Below are positions 1-6,601 of a stretch of 13,494 bases of DNA, piece after piece. Both the position numbers and the translations under genes were made by a program. Origin of the DNA: Bacillota bacterium (GTDB lineage Bacteria; Bacillota; Limnochordia; Limnochordales; ZCTH02-B6); assembly GCA_017578085.1 (NCBI GenBank), contig PKQR01000048.1, positions 1-13,494 on the forward strand. The letters are read 5' to 3'. The notes beneath the pieces were generated by a model that saw only the letters and a list, made by a program, of their open reading frames with translations, had not been told where the DNA came from and did not search any database. Position 1 is the stretch's first letter, and each line of letters starts with the position of its first letter.

Positions 1-291
1 GATGTTGTGCATCTGTTCCAGCGCGCTGAACTGGGCCAGCTGAGCGATGAACTCCTGGTCCTTGACCGGATTGATGGGGTCCTGGTAGCGCAGCTGCGTC
101 ACCAAGAGGCGCAGGAACGCGTCCTTGTCCAACTCCACAGAGTTGGTGCCGGAAGACGAAGTTCCCCCGCTGTCACTGGTGCGCACGGTGCCAGTGGTCG
201 CCGCATAGAACGCGCTTCCCGATGATGCCGGGTAGGCGTCGCTGGCCGCGGCGGCCCGCAGCACAGAGTTGTAGAAGTTGACTGCAACCAT
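1..291 (-). CDS. flgD: FlgD, flagellar hook capping/scaffold protein, 3' end cut off by window edge
   Basis: FlgD caps the growing hook and lets hook protein (FlgE) subunits assemble; it acts outside the cell after export by the flagellar type III system. Only the first 97 codons are present and the frame is open to base 1. An N-terminal Ser/Thr/Ala-rich stretch (residues 1-50) is followed by the family's signature block at about 55-97: a DAFLRLLVTQLRYQDP run, NPV, then EFIAQLAQFSALEQM. The ATG at 291 has a strong GGGGGAGGTGAG Shine-Dalgarno just upstream. It lies 93 nt after the fliK stop, where fliK-flgD order is standard in Bacillota. The C-terminal FlgD Ig/tudor-like part would lie beyond the window. 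Identification rests on the conserved N-terminal block and is secure. Confidence 0.95.
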   Translation of the reverse strand, partial: MVAVNFYNSVLRAAAASDAYPASSGSAFYAATTGTVRTSDSGGTSSSGTNSVELDKDAFLRLLVTQLRYQDPINPVKDQEFIAQLAQFSALEQMHNI

Positions 292-349
292 CGGCCTCAC
301 CTCCCCCGCCGACGGGTCTCGTGCCGAGTTTATCTGCGCCGGTGTGTAA

Positions 350-380
350 AGCCCGTTACGTGCGTGCCCGCAACGGGGCT
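350..380 (-). terminator. Hairpin between fliK and flgD, possible weak terminator or attenuator
   Basis: On the minus strand AGCCCCGTT can pair with AACGGGCT (8 bp with one bulged C) around a 14-nt loop. The hairpin is followed by TTTACAC, so the U-run is only three bases. It starts 5 nt after the fliK stop and ends about 59 nt before the flgD start. It may reduce read-through into flgD or protect the fliK mRNA end; it is too weak to call a full terminator from sequence alone. Confidence 0.3.
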
Positions 381-384
381 ACGA

Positions 385-2274
385 TCAAGCGCGGAGGTCG
401 ACGATCGTCGCGATCCCGTAGGCCGCCAACACACGGCCTTCGCCGTCGCCCTCGTCCGGCTCGTGGGAGGCCGTCCCCGGCGCAAGGTTACCGAGCTCTG
501 GTTCCTCCGCAAACCCGGCCGGGCCACGATTGGAGCCCCACCCAGCCAACGAATCGCCAAACGCAAACAAGTTCTCGTGATTGTACCCCGGGCCGCTGTC
601 GACATTGGCGTCCGCCAACTGAAGGCCGTGTTCAGCCAGCGCGGCCCGCAGCTGGGGCAGCTCTTCCTCGATCCACGCCCGCACCTGGGGATTCTCCACG
701 GCGAACTGGGCCGTTACAGTTCCCGACCGATCGATGCTGATGCGCAGCACCACCTGCCCGAGGTATTCGGGGTGCAGGCGAATCGCGACGCGCCCCACCC
801 CGCCCGCCGTGATCTCCTGGCGCATCTCGGCCACCATTTCCTGAAGATGCCCCGCCAACTGCTGCATGACCGACGCCCGGGAAGCCGCCGGTGCGGCCGG
901 CGCTCCGGGATCGGAGGCAGCCACCGGCTGGGGCTGGGCGTAAGCGGGTAGACCGGTGCTCCCGTCGCCGCCCGGCTCCTGCACAGCGCCCACGGGGCCG
1001 GTCCCGGACGAGGCCGTAGCACCAGGGCCTCCGCCCCGAGCAGCACTCACGTTCTCGTCCCCTGCATCGGCGCGACGCGCTGTACCGGTTCCCTCCGGCG
1101 CTCGGTCGTCGTTGGTTCCTTGAGCCACCGGGCCAACTGCCTCGCCGATGGTCTCCTCACCGGCCGTGGCACGGTGGCCGGTTTCCAAAAGCTGGGTCCC
1201 CGCCGGGGTGCCATCCTCTCCCGCTGCCCCCGGTGACAACCCAGCCAGCAAATCAGCGACGTCGTCGAGGCCCCCCAGCGCGGCGGTCCCTGTGAGCCAG
1301 TCATGGAAGCCTACCATGCCTTGACCGGCGTCACCGGGGCCGCCGGCCGCTTGGCCAAGAGCATCCCCGGATCCCTGGCCGGCCAAGTTCGCAGGCCCGC
1401 CTACATGAGCTTCACCCCTGGCCGCCCTGGGCAGCGGCACCGAGAGCGGCGCCGGTACCACAAGCCCCTGGTCGTGCGCAGAATCGGTTGAGCCGGCCAC
1501 CGCGTCAGCGGCGCCCACGGACACCCCCGTCGCTCCGCGTCCGCCGACAGCGGCCGCCGGGCCCATCAAGGCCGGCCACCCCCGGCCCGCGCCACCGCTT
1601 ACGGCGGATGCTCCGTGCCCGGCCGCCAGGACCCCGCCGGGGACGCCTTGCCCGACAGACCCACGCCCGTCGCCGGCCACGGCCACACGCGCAAAAGGTC
1701 CCCGGCGTCCAGCCGCACCTGGACCGTCCAAGGGGAAGGCGGGCGTCTCCGAGGCCACGCTCGTATTGTCAATTCCAGGTCCACCACCGGAGGTGCCCGG
1801 TGCGGTGGCGAAGACGGGATCTCCAGGCGAAAGCGGGACCAGAGCCGTTCCCAACGCCAGCGTCCCGGGGACAGGGTCGCCCACCCCGAGCCCGTAACTG
1901 GGAACGGCGACAGCGGGCTCCGGGTTGCCGTCGTCGGCAAGGCCGTTCCCCTCCAGCGCCATCGGGGTCTCACCATTTACCGGCAGGCCGCTGGCGGGAA
2001 CCAGCCACGCCACCATGCCGTCGGCAGCTGACACGGCGGCAGCGGTCGGCGAGTCGTCCGCTGGTTTCTCCTTCGTTGGGGATTGCCCCTCGGCTTCAGA
2101 CTCGGGCGGCTCCGTTGCGGTGCGGCCACCGGCCCCCCCGGCCCGAGCCTGCTCCCGCAGGACAGCCTCAAACATGGATTGAAACGCTCCCGGTTCCGCC
2201 TTCCGCTGTCCGTTGCCCGCCGGCGCTGCTGCCGGCGGCAGCGACGGGATCCCAGCAACCTGCATGACGTTCAT
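385..2274 (-). CDS. fliK: FliK, flagellar hook-length control protein
   Basis: FliK is exported during hook assembly, acts as a molecular ruler, and switches the export gate (FlhB) from hook to filament substrates. The 629-residue product has an N-terminal segment (1-45), a very long Gly/Ala/Pro/Val-rich low-complexity middle (about 46-465), and the conserved C-terminal hook-length domain at about 468-560. That domain carries RLHPEYLGQVVLRI, ENPQVRAW and LRAALAEHGLQL. A polar tail (561-629) follows. The ATG at 2274 has only a weak GGCGG-type site; an in-frame TAA upstream leaves no ATG, GTG or TTG start before it. A second ATG lies at codon 4. The protein is longer than the roughly 400-490 residues usual for FliK, all in the low-complexity middle. 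Position between the MotE/YlxF-like gene and flgD supports the call. The C-domain is certain; the middle would be hard to align. Confidence 0.93.
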   Translation of the reverse strand: MNVMQVAGIPSLPPAAAPAGNGQRKAEPGAFQSMFEAVLREQARAGGAGGRTATEPPESEAEGQSPTKEKPADDSPTAAAVSAADGMVAWLVPASGLPVNGETPMALEGNGLADDGNPEPAVAVPSYGLGVGDPVPGTLALGTALVPLSPGDPVFATAPGTSGGGPGIDNTSVASETPAFPLDGPGAAGRRGPFARVAVAGDGRGSVGQGVPGGVLAAGHGASAVSGGAGRGWPALMGPAAAVGGRGATGVSVGAADAVAGSTDSAHDQGLVVPAPLSVPLPRAARGEAHVGGPANLAGQGSGDALGQAAGGPGDAGQGMVGFHDWLTGTAALGGLDDVADLLAGLSPGAAGEDGTPAGTQLLETGHRATAGEETIGEAVGPVAQGTNDDRAPEGTGTARRADAGDENVSAARGGGPGATASSGTGPVGAVQEPGGDGSTGLPAYAQPQPVAASDPGAPAAPAASRASVMQQLAGHLQEMVAEMRQEITAGGVGRVAIRLHPEYLGQVVLRISIDRSGTVTAQFAVENPQVRAWIEEELPQLRAALAEHGLQLADANVDSGPGYNHENLFAFGDSLAGWGSNRGPAGFAEEPELGNLAPGTASHEPDEGDGEGRVLAAYGIATIVDLRA

Positions 2275-2341
2275 CCCATCCGCCTGCGATGTTGCTTTCT
2301 CTACTATGGTCGTCCACCGTTCGGACGAGCTTTAGCCCTTC

Positions 2342-2377
2342 CAGCAGCACAAGAGCCCTTGCCTGCTGCGCAAGGGC
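2342..2377 (-). other. Predicted H-type RNA pseudoknot in the fliK leader
   Basis: Reading the minus strand: GCCCTTGC, loop GCAGCAG, GCAAGGGC (perfect 8-bp stem 1), then TCTTGTG, then CTGCTG. The last six bases are complementary to CAGCAG in the loop, giving a 6-bp stem 2 with a 1-nt loop 1 and 7-nt loop 3, the geometry of a classical H-type pseudoknot. As a plain hairpin, stem 1 could extend by G-U, G-C and G-U pairs instead. A start-stop pair ATGTAG lies immediately 5' of stem 1 (2385-2380). The pairing is seen in sequence; folding in the cell is inference. Confidence 0.45.
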
Positions 2378-2394
2378 CCCTACATCGGTGTGAA

Positions 2395-2429
2395 ACCCGG
2401 TACCGGTATTTTCGCGTCAAAATCCGGGT
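2395..2429 (-). terminator. Compound hairpin after the MotE/YlxF-like gene, possible terminator or leader element
   Basis: On the minus strand ACCCGG (2429-2424) pairs with CCGGGT (2400-2395), and inside it ATTTT pairs with AAAAT around a 6-nt GACGCG loop, leaving a 7-nt ACCGGTA bulge. An alternative register pairs CCGGATTTT with AAAAT(A)CCGG. It is followed by TTCAC, so the U-tract is poor. It begins 44 nt past the upstream stop codon. It could partly terminate transcription or be the first domain of the fliK leader RNA. Confidence 0.3.
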
Positions 2430-2473
2430 CCTGAAGGCGAGAGCGTCCCCTGGCTGCCCGGGGTAACGCACGT

Positions 2474-3037
2474 TTACAGCCCCAGGCGTCGCGACACCTG
2501 GGCGGCGCGGTCGGGCGGCAACGCGGCCAAGATCTGGCCCGCTTGACGCGGCGACATGCCGACGAGCAGCAAAGAGATCTCCTCGTCGGTCAGGTCCAAG
2601 AGGATCCGGGCGGCTTCCTGCGGCCGCATAGCCTCATAAACGGCCCGCAGCCGCTCGCGGGCCACGGCGGCGTCCTCAAGCTCCCGGAGAGCCGCCTCCC
2701 GGACAGCCAACTGCTCCTGCAGCCGGACCAGTTCACGCCGCTGGCGCTCCAGCTCCTCCCGCTGCGCCTCCAGCTGCCGGCGCTGCTCCTCCAGGGCCGC
2801 CATCTCGGCGTCGAGCCAGGCGGCGCGGTCGGCGAGTTCCTGCTCACGGGCCGCTAGGAGCGCTGCCTTTTCCTCTCCCAGCTGGTACCGCTCCACGTGG
2901 GGCGCTACCGCCGGCAAGGCGGCGATGCGCGCCCACAGTGGGCCGGCCCAGTCCCACAAGCCGATGATTTGCACGACAACCATCGCCGTCACCAGCGACA
3001 CGAGCAATAAGGTCACGGCCAGGACCGTTTTCCACAT
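2474..3037 (-). CDS. ylxF: MotE/YlxF-like flagellar protein: TM helix, coiled coil, MgtE_N-like domain
   Basis: The 187-residue product has one N-terminal membrane helix (about 5-27), a highly charged Glu/Arg/Gln coiled coil (about 54-130) and a C-terminal MgtE_N-like helical domain (about 132-187). It sits where B. subtilis has ylxF, between fliJ and fliK. In rhizobia the related MotE is a periplasmic chaperone for MotC; the role in Bacillota is not established, so function here is open. The ATG at 3037 is chosen although the frame stays open to 3304: it lies 5 nt after the fliJ stop, has an AGGGGG site, and directly begins the membrane helix. The upstream extension is Gly/Pro/Arg-rich and lies inside fliJ. 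The C-terminus closely resembles part of FliG-M from the same operon (see findings). The protein ends at the domain with no tail. Confidence 0.85.
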   Translation of the reverse strand: MWKTVLAVTLLLVSLVTAMVVVQIIGLWDWAGPLWARIAALPAVAPHVERYQLGEEKAALLAAREQELADRAAWLDAEMAALEEQRRQLEAQREELERQRRELVRLQEQLAVREAALRELEDAAVARERLRAVYEAMRPQEAARILLDLTDEEISLLLVGMSPRQAGQILAALPPDRAAQVSRRLGL

Positions 3038-3042
3038 GGGCC

Positions 3043-3510
3043 CTACCCCCTCTGCTGCCCGTCCGCCTGGATCTGCCCCCTGGCTGCTCTTGTCCCCGCC
3101 AGGTCGTCCAGGACCTTTTGCTCCAGCCGGGCCATGGCCAGCTCGTGCGCCACCCGCCGCTTTTCCGCCACCCGCTCCAGGGCCCTGCGCTCTTTGACCG
3201 CGTTCAGAAGAACGGCACGAGCTTGGTCCAGAACGCGCTGCCGCTCGGCCAGCTCCGCCTGCAGGTTCACGGTACGGTCGTAGAGCACCGTGCGGTGGTT
3301 CCAAGCCACGGTGCGGACGGCAGGATCCAGTGCCTCACCTGCGGCGAAATTTGCGGCCATGGCGGACTGGCGCTCCGCCTCCGCCTGGTGCAAAAGCCGC
3401 GCACACGCCGCCACAGCGGCCTGAGCCTGGGCCACCGCGAGCCGCCTTTGCTCCTCGACGATGCGCTTGACATCCAACACCCGCTGCAGGGAAAACCGGA
3501 ACCGCCGCAT
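3043..3510 (-). CDS. fliJ: FliJ, flagellar export chaperone/ATPase stalk protein
   Basis: FliJ is a small coiled-coil protein that sits in the centre of the FliI hexamer, links it to FlhA, and helps couple ATP hydrolysis and proton flow to export. The 155-residue product is almost entirely helical and charged. It starts with MRRFRFSLQRVLDVKR, typical of FliJ, and ends with the conserved MARLEQKVLDDLA region (about 127-139). The chosen ATG at 3510 shares one base with the fliI TGA stop (TGATG), implying translational coupling, with GGTGAGGGAG upstream inside fliI. The frame is open further to 3564, but that part lies in fliI and breaks the family N-terminus. Sequence identity in this family is low; length, N-terminal motif and position make the call. 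Confidence 0.92.
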   Translation of the reverse strand: MRRFRFSLQRVLDVKRIVEEQRRLAVAQAQAAVAACARLLHQAEAERQSAMAANFAAGEALDPAVRTVAWNHRTVLYDRTVNLQAELAERQRVLDQARAVLLNAVKERRALERVAEKRRVAHELAMARLEQKVLDDLAGTRAARGQIQADGQQRG

Positions 3511-4841
3511 CAGAACTCCCTCACCAGCCACTCGATGCTTTCCGACATCGGCGCCTTCTCCCACGGATCTTGCTGCAGGAACCGCCGCACCGCGTCGATG
3601 CGGGCCAGCGCGTTGTCAATGCGCGGGTTGGCTCCGGCCACGTAGGCGCCGATATTGACCAGGTCTTCGGCCTGGTTGTAGGTAGCGAGGATCTCCCGCA
3701 CCCGCCCGGCGGCAGCCCGCTGCTCCGGGGTCGCCAGCTCGATCATGAGCCGGCTGACGCTGGCCAGCACATCGATGGCCGGGTAGTGGTTCATCTCGGC
3801 AAGCCGGCGGGACAACACCACATGGCCGTCGAGAATGCCCCGTACGGTGTCGGCCACTGGCTCCATCATGTCGTCGCCTTCCACCAGCACCGTGTACAGC
3901 CCGGTGATGCTGCCCTTTTCCCCGGGCCCCGCCCGCTCCAGGAGGCGAGCCAAGAACGTGAACACCGACGGCGTGTAACCCCGGGTAGCCGGCGGCTCGC
4001 CCGTCGCGAGTCCAACCTCGCGCTGGGCCAAGGCCACGCGGGTAACGGAATCCATCAACAACAGCACGTCCCGGCCGCGGTCGCGGAAGTACTCCGCAAT
4101 GGCGGTCACCAGCAAGGCCGCCTTCACCCGCACCAGGGGCGGCTGGTCGGAGGTGGCGACGACCACCACGCTGCGGCGCAGCCCTTCCTCGCCCAGGTCC
4201 CGCTCCAGGAACTCCCGTACCTCGCGGCCCCGTTCGCCGATGAGACCTATGCATGTGACGTCGGCTTCTGTGTTGCGGGCCATCATGGCCAAGAGGGTGC
4301 TCTTGCCCACGCCGCTTCCCGCAAAGATCCCTAGACGCTGCCCCTTGCCGCAGGTGAGCAGCGCGTCCACAGCCCTAACGCCAAGAGACAGGGGTTCGTT
4401 GACCCGCCGCCGGCGCAGCGGCTGCGGGGGATGGTTGTCCAGCGGCACCGGGGTGCCAGCGATCGGCGGGCCGCCGTCCAGCGGGCGCCCGAGGCCGTCC
4501 ACAACCCGCCCTAAGATCCCATCGCCCACCGCCACCGACAGAGGCCTGCCCAGAGCTTCCACACGGCTGCCGGGACCAAGCCCCGTGACGTCTCCCAAGG
4601 GCATCATCAGGACGGCCCGCTCGTGAAAGCCGACGACCTCAGCCGGGATGGGCTTGCCCCCGCCCAGCGGATGGATGCGGCACAACTCCCCGACGGTGCA
4701 CAGCGGCCCGCGCCCTTCGATGGTCAGCCCGACGAGACGCGTCACCGTGCCAATGGCCGGCACGTCGGCAGCGCCTTCCAGCGCCGCCTTGACCCGCGCC
4801 AGAAACGTATCGCCTGCCGGCATGGGGCGCTCAGTCGCCAC
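3510..4841 (-). CDS. fliI: FliI, flagellar type III export ATPase
   Basis: FliI is the hexameric cytoplasmic ATPase of the flagellar export apparatus, related to F1-ATPase beta; it helps unfold and deliver rod, hook and filament subunits. In the 443-residue product the N-terminal beta-barrel domain spans about 25-100. The P-loop GSGVGKST is at 175-182, GERGRE at 202-207 and Walker B VLLLMDSVTR at 259-268. EPPATRGYTPSVF follows at about 282-294 and the C-terminal helical domain from about 340. All catalytic motifs are intact. The start is uncertain: GTG at 4841 overlaps fliH by 11 nt and has GGAAGTGG upstream; an in-frame ATG at 4823, 7 nt past the fliH stop, has a poorer site. Removing six residues changes no domain. 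It is flanked by its partners FliH and FliJ. Confidence 0.97.
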   Translation of the reverse strand: MATERPMPAGDTFLARVKAALEGAADVPAIGTVTRLVGLTIEGRGPLCTVGELCRIHPLGGGKPIPAEVVGFHERAVLMMPLGDVTGLGPGSRVEALGRPLSVAVGDGILGRVVDGLGRPLDGGPPIAGTPVPLDNHPPQPLRRRRVNEPLSLGVRAVDALLTCGKGQRLGIFAGSGVGKSTLLAMMARNTEADVTCIGLIGERGREVREFLERDLGEEGLRRSVVVVATSDQPPLVRVKAALLVTAIAEYFRDRGRDVLLLMDSVTRVALAQREVGLATGEPPATRGYTPSVFTFLARLLERAGPGEKGSITGLYTVLVEGDDMMEPVADTVRGILDGHVVLSRRLAEMNHYPAIDVLASVSRLMIELATPEQRAAAGRVREILATYNQAEDLVNIGAYVAGANPRIDNALARIDAVRRFLQQDPWEKAPMSESIEWLVREF

Positions 4842-5577
4842 CGCGCACCACTTCCGCCAGCTGTTCCGCGATGCGCGCGAGTCGCGTCTCCACCCGGGCG
4901 TCCAATTGGCCGCGCTCTGTCTCGATCAGGCAGCCGCCGCGGGTGATCCGCTCATCCCCTACCCATTGGACGCGCGCACCGCCATCCAGATGGGTGGCCA
5001 GGTTGGCGGACATTGCCTTGATGGCTTGTAGATCAGCGGGGTGCAGTCGGATCGTGACCTCATGGATCCCGGCCGTCCGTGGCAGAATTTCCGCGAGGAG
5101 CCGCCGGACGGTTTCCGGCCCCAAAACGTCGGGTTGGCGGGTAAGCCGGGCCACGATCATGAGGGCGGTCTGCACGATCTCCTCTTCGTGGCGGCGAGCG
5201 GCGTCGGCAGCAGCCCGGTGGGCCTCCTCGAGTACGCCGCGCACCGTAGCCAATAGCTCATCCAGTTGGGCCCGGCATTCCTGGAGGCCAGCCTCGCGCC
5301 CCGCCTCCAGCCCAGCTTGGTGCCCCTCCGCCCACGCCTGGGCGCGAATCGTTTCCGCCTCCGCCCGGGCCTCCTCCAGCATGGCCGACGCTTCCTGCTG
5401 GGCCCGGGATAGCTCCTGCTTGGCCCGCTCCGCAGCCAGGTGCCACAAGGGCGCCGAATCCAAGAACAGGCGTGCCAGGAGCCGCACGCCGCGCGTTGGG
5501 TGCATTCCGACCAAGTCGGCCGCGGGCTCTCCGCCGGGCGGCATCACAACGGAACGGGCCTTGATAACGTTAGACAA
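4831..5577 (-). CDS. fliH: FliH, negative regulator/stator of the FliI export ATPase
   Basis: FliH binds FliI as a dimer and anchors it to the C-ring protein FliN and the export gate. The 248-residue product starts with MSNVIKARSV, like Bacillus FliH. A long Glu/Ala-rich helix (about 48-135) follows, then a C-terminal alpha/beta domain (about 140-240) similar to the V/F-ATPase peripheral stalk, with VTIRLHPADL and the GDERITRGGCLIET stretch. The Gly-repeat segment typical of FliH (glycines at 85, 89, 93 and 97, each four apart) is present. The start is TTG at 5577, overlapping the fliG stop by 8 nt; a GGGGAGGA site 8 nt upstream and the conserved N-terminus support it over later starts. The 3' end overlaps fliI if FliI starts at its GTG. 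Confidence 0.93.
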   Translation of the reverse strand: MSNVIKARSVVMPPGGEPAADLVGMHPTRGVRLLARLFLDSAPLWHLAAERAKQELSRAQQEASAMLEEARAEAETIRAQAWAEGHQAGLEAGREAGLQECRAQLDELLATVRGVLEEAHRAAADAARRHEEEIVQTALMIVARLTRQPDVLGPETVRRLLAEILPRTAGIHEVTIRLHPADLQAIKAMSANLATHLDGGARVQWVGDERITRGGCLIETERGQLDARVETRLARIAEQLAEVVRGGD

Positions 5578-6598
5578 TTATCTCGTCCTCCCCGCCCCGA
5601 GCGATGATGATCTCACCCACCTCCTCGAGACGGCGGATGGTAGCCACAATGCGCTGCTGGGCTTCCTCCACGTCCCGCAGACGCACCGGACCGAGGTATT
5701 CGATCTCCTCGCGGAGCATTTCAGCCGCCCGCTTGGACATGTTGCTGAAGATCCGCTCGGCCACGTCTTCGCTGGCGATCTTGAGGGCCAAGGCCCAGAC
5801 GGACATGTCGACTTCAGAGATGACCTTGCGCAGCGCACGGTTGTCCAGCGTGACGATGTCCTCAAAGACGAACATGCGCTTCTTGATTTCTTCGGCCAAC
5901 TCCGGGTCTTGCTCCTCAAGAGCCTCGAGTATGGTCCGCTCGGTTTGCCGGTCTACCCGGTTGAGCACCTCGACGGCCACCTCGATGCCGCCGACGGCCG
6001 TATACTCTTGCCGCACGAAGGAAGCCAGGCGCTTTTCCAGCGACGATTCGATCTCTTCCAGCACCTCGGGGGACGTCCGGTCCAGGGTCGCAAGCCGCCT
6101 GGCCACCTCCACCTGCCGGTCCGGCGGCAAAGCGGACAGGATGGCCCCCGCCTGGTCGGGATGGAGGTGAGCCATGATCAGACTAATCGTCTGGGGATGC
6201 TCGTTCTGGATAAAGTTCAGCAGCTGGGCCGGGTCAGTCTTGCGGGCAAAGTCAAACGGCCGCACCTGCAGGGAGGCGGTCAGGCGCTCGATCAGCGCCG
6301 CCGCCCGCTGCGGCCCGACGGCCTTCTCCAGCACCTCGCGGGCGTACTCCAACCCGCCCTGGTTGATATATTCCTTGGCCAGCGCCAACTGGCCGAACTC
6401 CTCGAGGACCTCGTGAGTCACCTCGGGTTCCACATGGGGCATGTTGGCGATTTCCCAAGTGATGCTCTCGATCTCGTCGTCCCGGAGATGCTTGAACACC
6501 TGGGCCGCGTGCTCGGGCCCCAGGGCGATGAGTAACACCGCGGCCTTTTGGCGCCCGGTCAATTTGCGTTGCCGCTGGCGAACGGTTTCCGTCGGCAT
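5570..6598 (-). CDS. fliG: FliG, flagellar motor switch/rotor protein
   Basis: FliG forms the upper C-ring, binds FliF in the MS ring, and meets the stator to generate torque. The 342-residue product shows the three FliG domains: N (about 12-105), M (about 115-195, with the EHPQ motif at 133-136) and C (about 200-335). A VGGIEVA linker is at 202-208 and MFVFED at 242-247. By counting spacing from E. coli FliG, the charged torque residues K264, R281, D288, D289 and R297 correspond to K273, R290, E297, E298 and R306, so charge is kept with Glu for Asp. Length is normal. The ATG at 6598 is 3 nt after the fliF stop with a GGAGGA site, so it is tightly coupled to fliF. Confidence 0.98.
   Translation of the reverse strand: MPTETVRQRQRKLTGRQKAAVLLIALGPEHAAQVFKHLRDDEIESITWEIANMPHVEPEVTHEVLEEFGQLALAKEYINQGGLEYAREVLEKAVGPQRAAALIERLTASLQVRPFDFARKTDPAQLLNFIQNEHPQTISLIMAHLHPDQAGAILSALPPDRQVEVARRLATLDRTSPEVLEEIESSLEKRLASFVRQEYTAVGGIEVAVEVLNRVDRQTERTILEALEEQDPELAEEIKKRMFVFEDIVTLDNRALRKVISEVDMSVWALALKIASEDVAERIFSNMSKRAAEMLREEIEYLGPVRLRDVEEAQQRIVATIRRLEEVGEIIIARGGEDEIIV
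5586..5593 (-). promoter_or_regulatory. Strong ribosome binding site that fixes the TTG start of fliH
   Basis: GGGGAGGA lies inside the 3' end of fliG, 8 nt before a TTG at 5577. No ATG or GTG is equally placed, and the resulting N-terminus (MSNVIKARSV) matches FliH. Translation of fliH therefore likely re-initiates from ribosomes finishing fliG. Confidence 0.75.
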
Positions 6599-6601
6599 GG
6601 T

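Larger units (their letters stand above)
2275..2473 (-). promoter_or_regulatory. Structured 199-nt leader between the MotE/YlxF-like gene and fliK
   Basis: This is the longest non-coding stretch in the flagellar block, where other junctions overlap or are short. On the minus strand it can form three structures in order: a compound hairpin at 2429-2395; an 8-bp perfect hairpin at 2377-2355 whose loop is complementary to bases just downstream (possible pseudoknot, 2377-2342); and a 6-bp TCGTCC/GGACGA hairpin with 7-nt loop at 2328-2310. About 35 nt then separate the last hairpin from the fliK ATG. I found no convincing promoter and no match that I trust to a known riboswitch class. It may be a cis-acting RNA setting FliK level, or an eroded remnant. 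Function is unknown. Confidence 0.45.

Noticed and set aside
364..951. Plus-strand open frame (195 codons) opposite the 3' end of fliK
   Set aside because: Antisense to the conserved FliK C-terminal domain; no ribosome binding site or family signal noticed.
2301..2340. Sigma-28 or sigma-A promoter just before fliK (TAAA, then ACGACCAT or CATAGT)
   Set aside because: Spacing and -10 match are both poor, and no acceptable -35 stands at 16-18 nt from CATAGT.
2168..2350. Minus-strand 60-codon frame starting in the fliK leader with GTG
   Set aside because: It overlaps the start of fliK in another frame, lacks a good ribosome binding site and uses bases of the proposed pseudoknot; no family resemblance.
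2275..2473. c-di-GMP riboswitch in the fliK leader
   Set aside because: GGGCTAAAGC superficially recalls part of the class I motif, but the conserved GNRA tetraloop/receptor and GGACGCAAAGCC-like segments are not found in the right places.
3038..3304. 89-residue N-terminal extension of the MotE/YlxF-like frame
   Set aside because: It lies inside fliJ, is Gly/Pro/Arg-rich without family character, and would precede the membrane helix that naturally begins at the ATG at 3037.
4871..6535. Long plus-strand open frame (554 codons) across fliH and fliG
   Set aside because: It is antisense to two well-conserved genes, resembles no family, and is Arg/Ser-rich as expected from the GC-biased third codon positions of the opposite strand.
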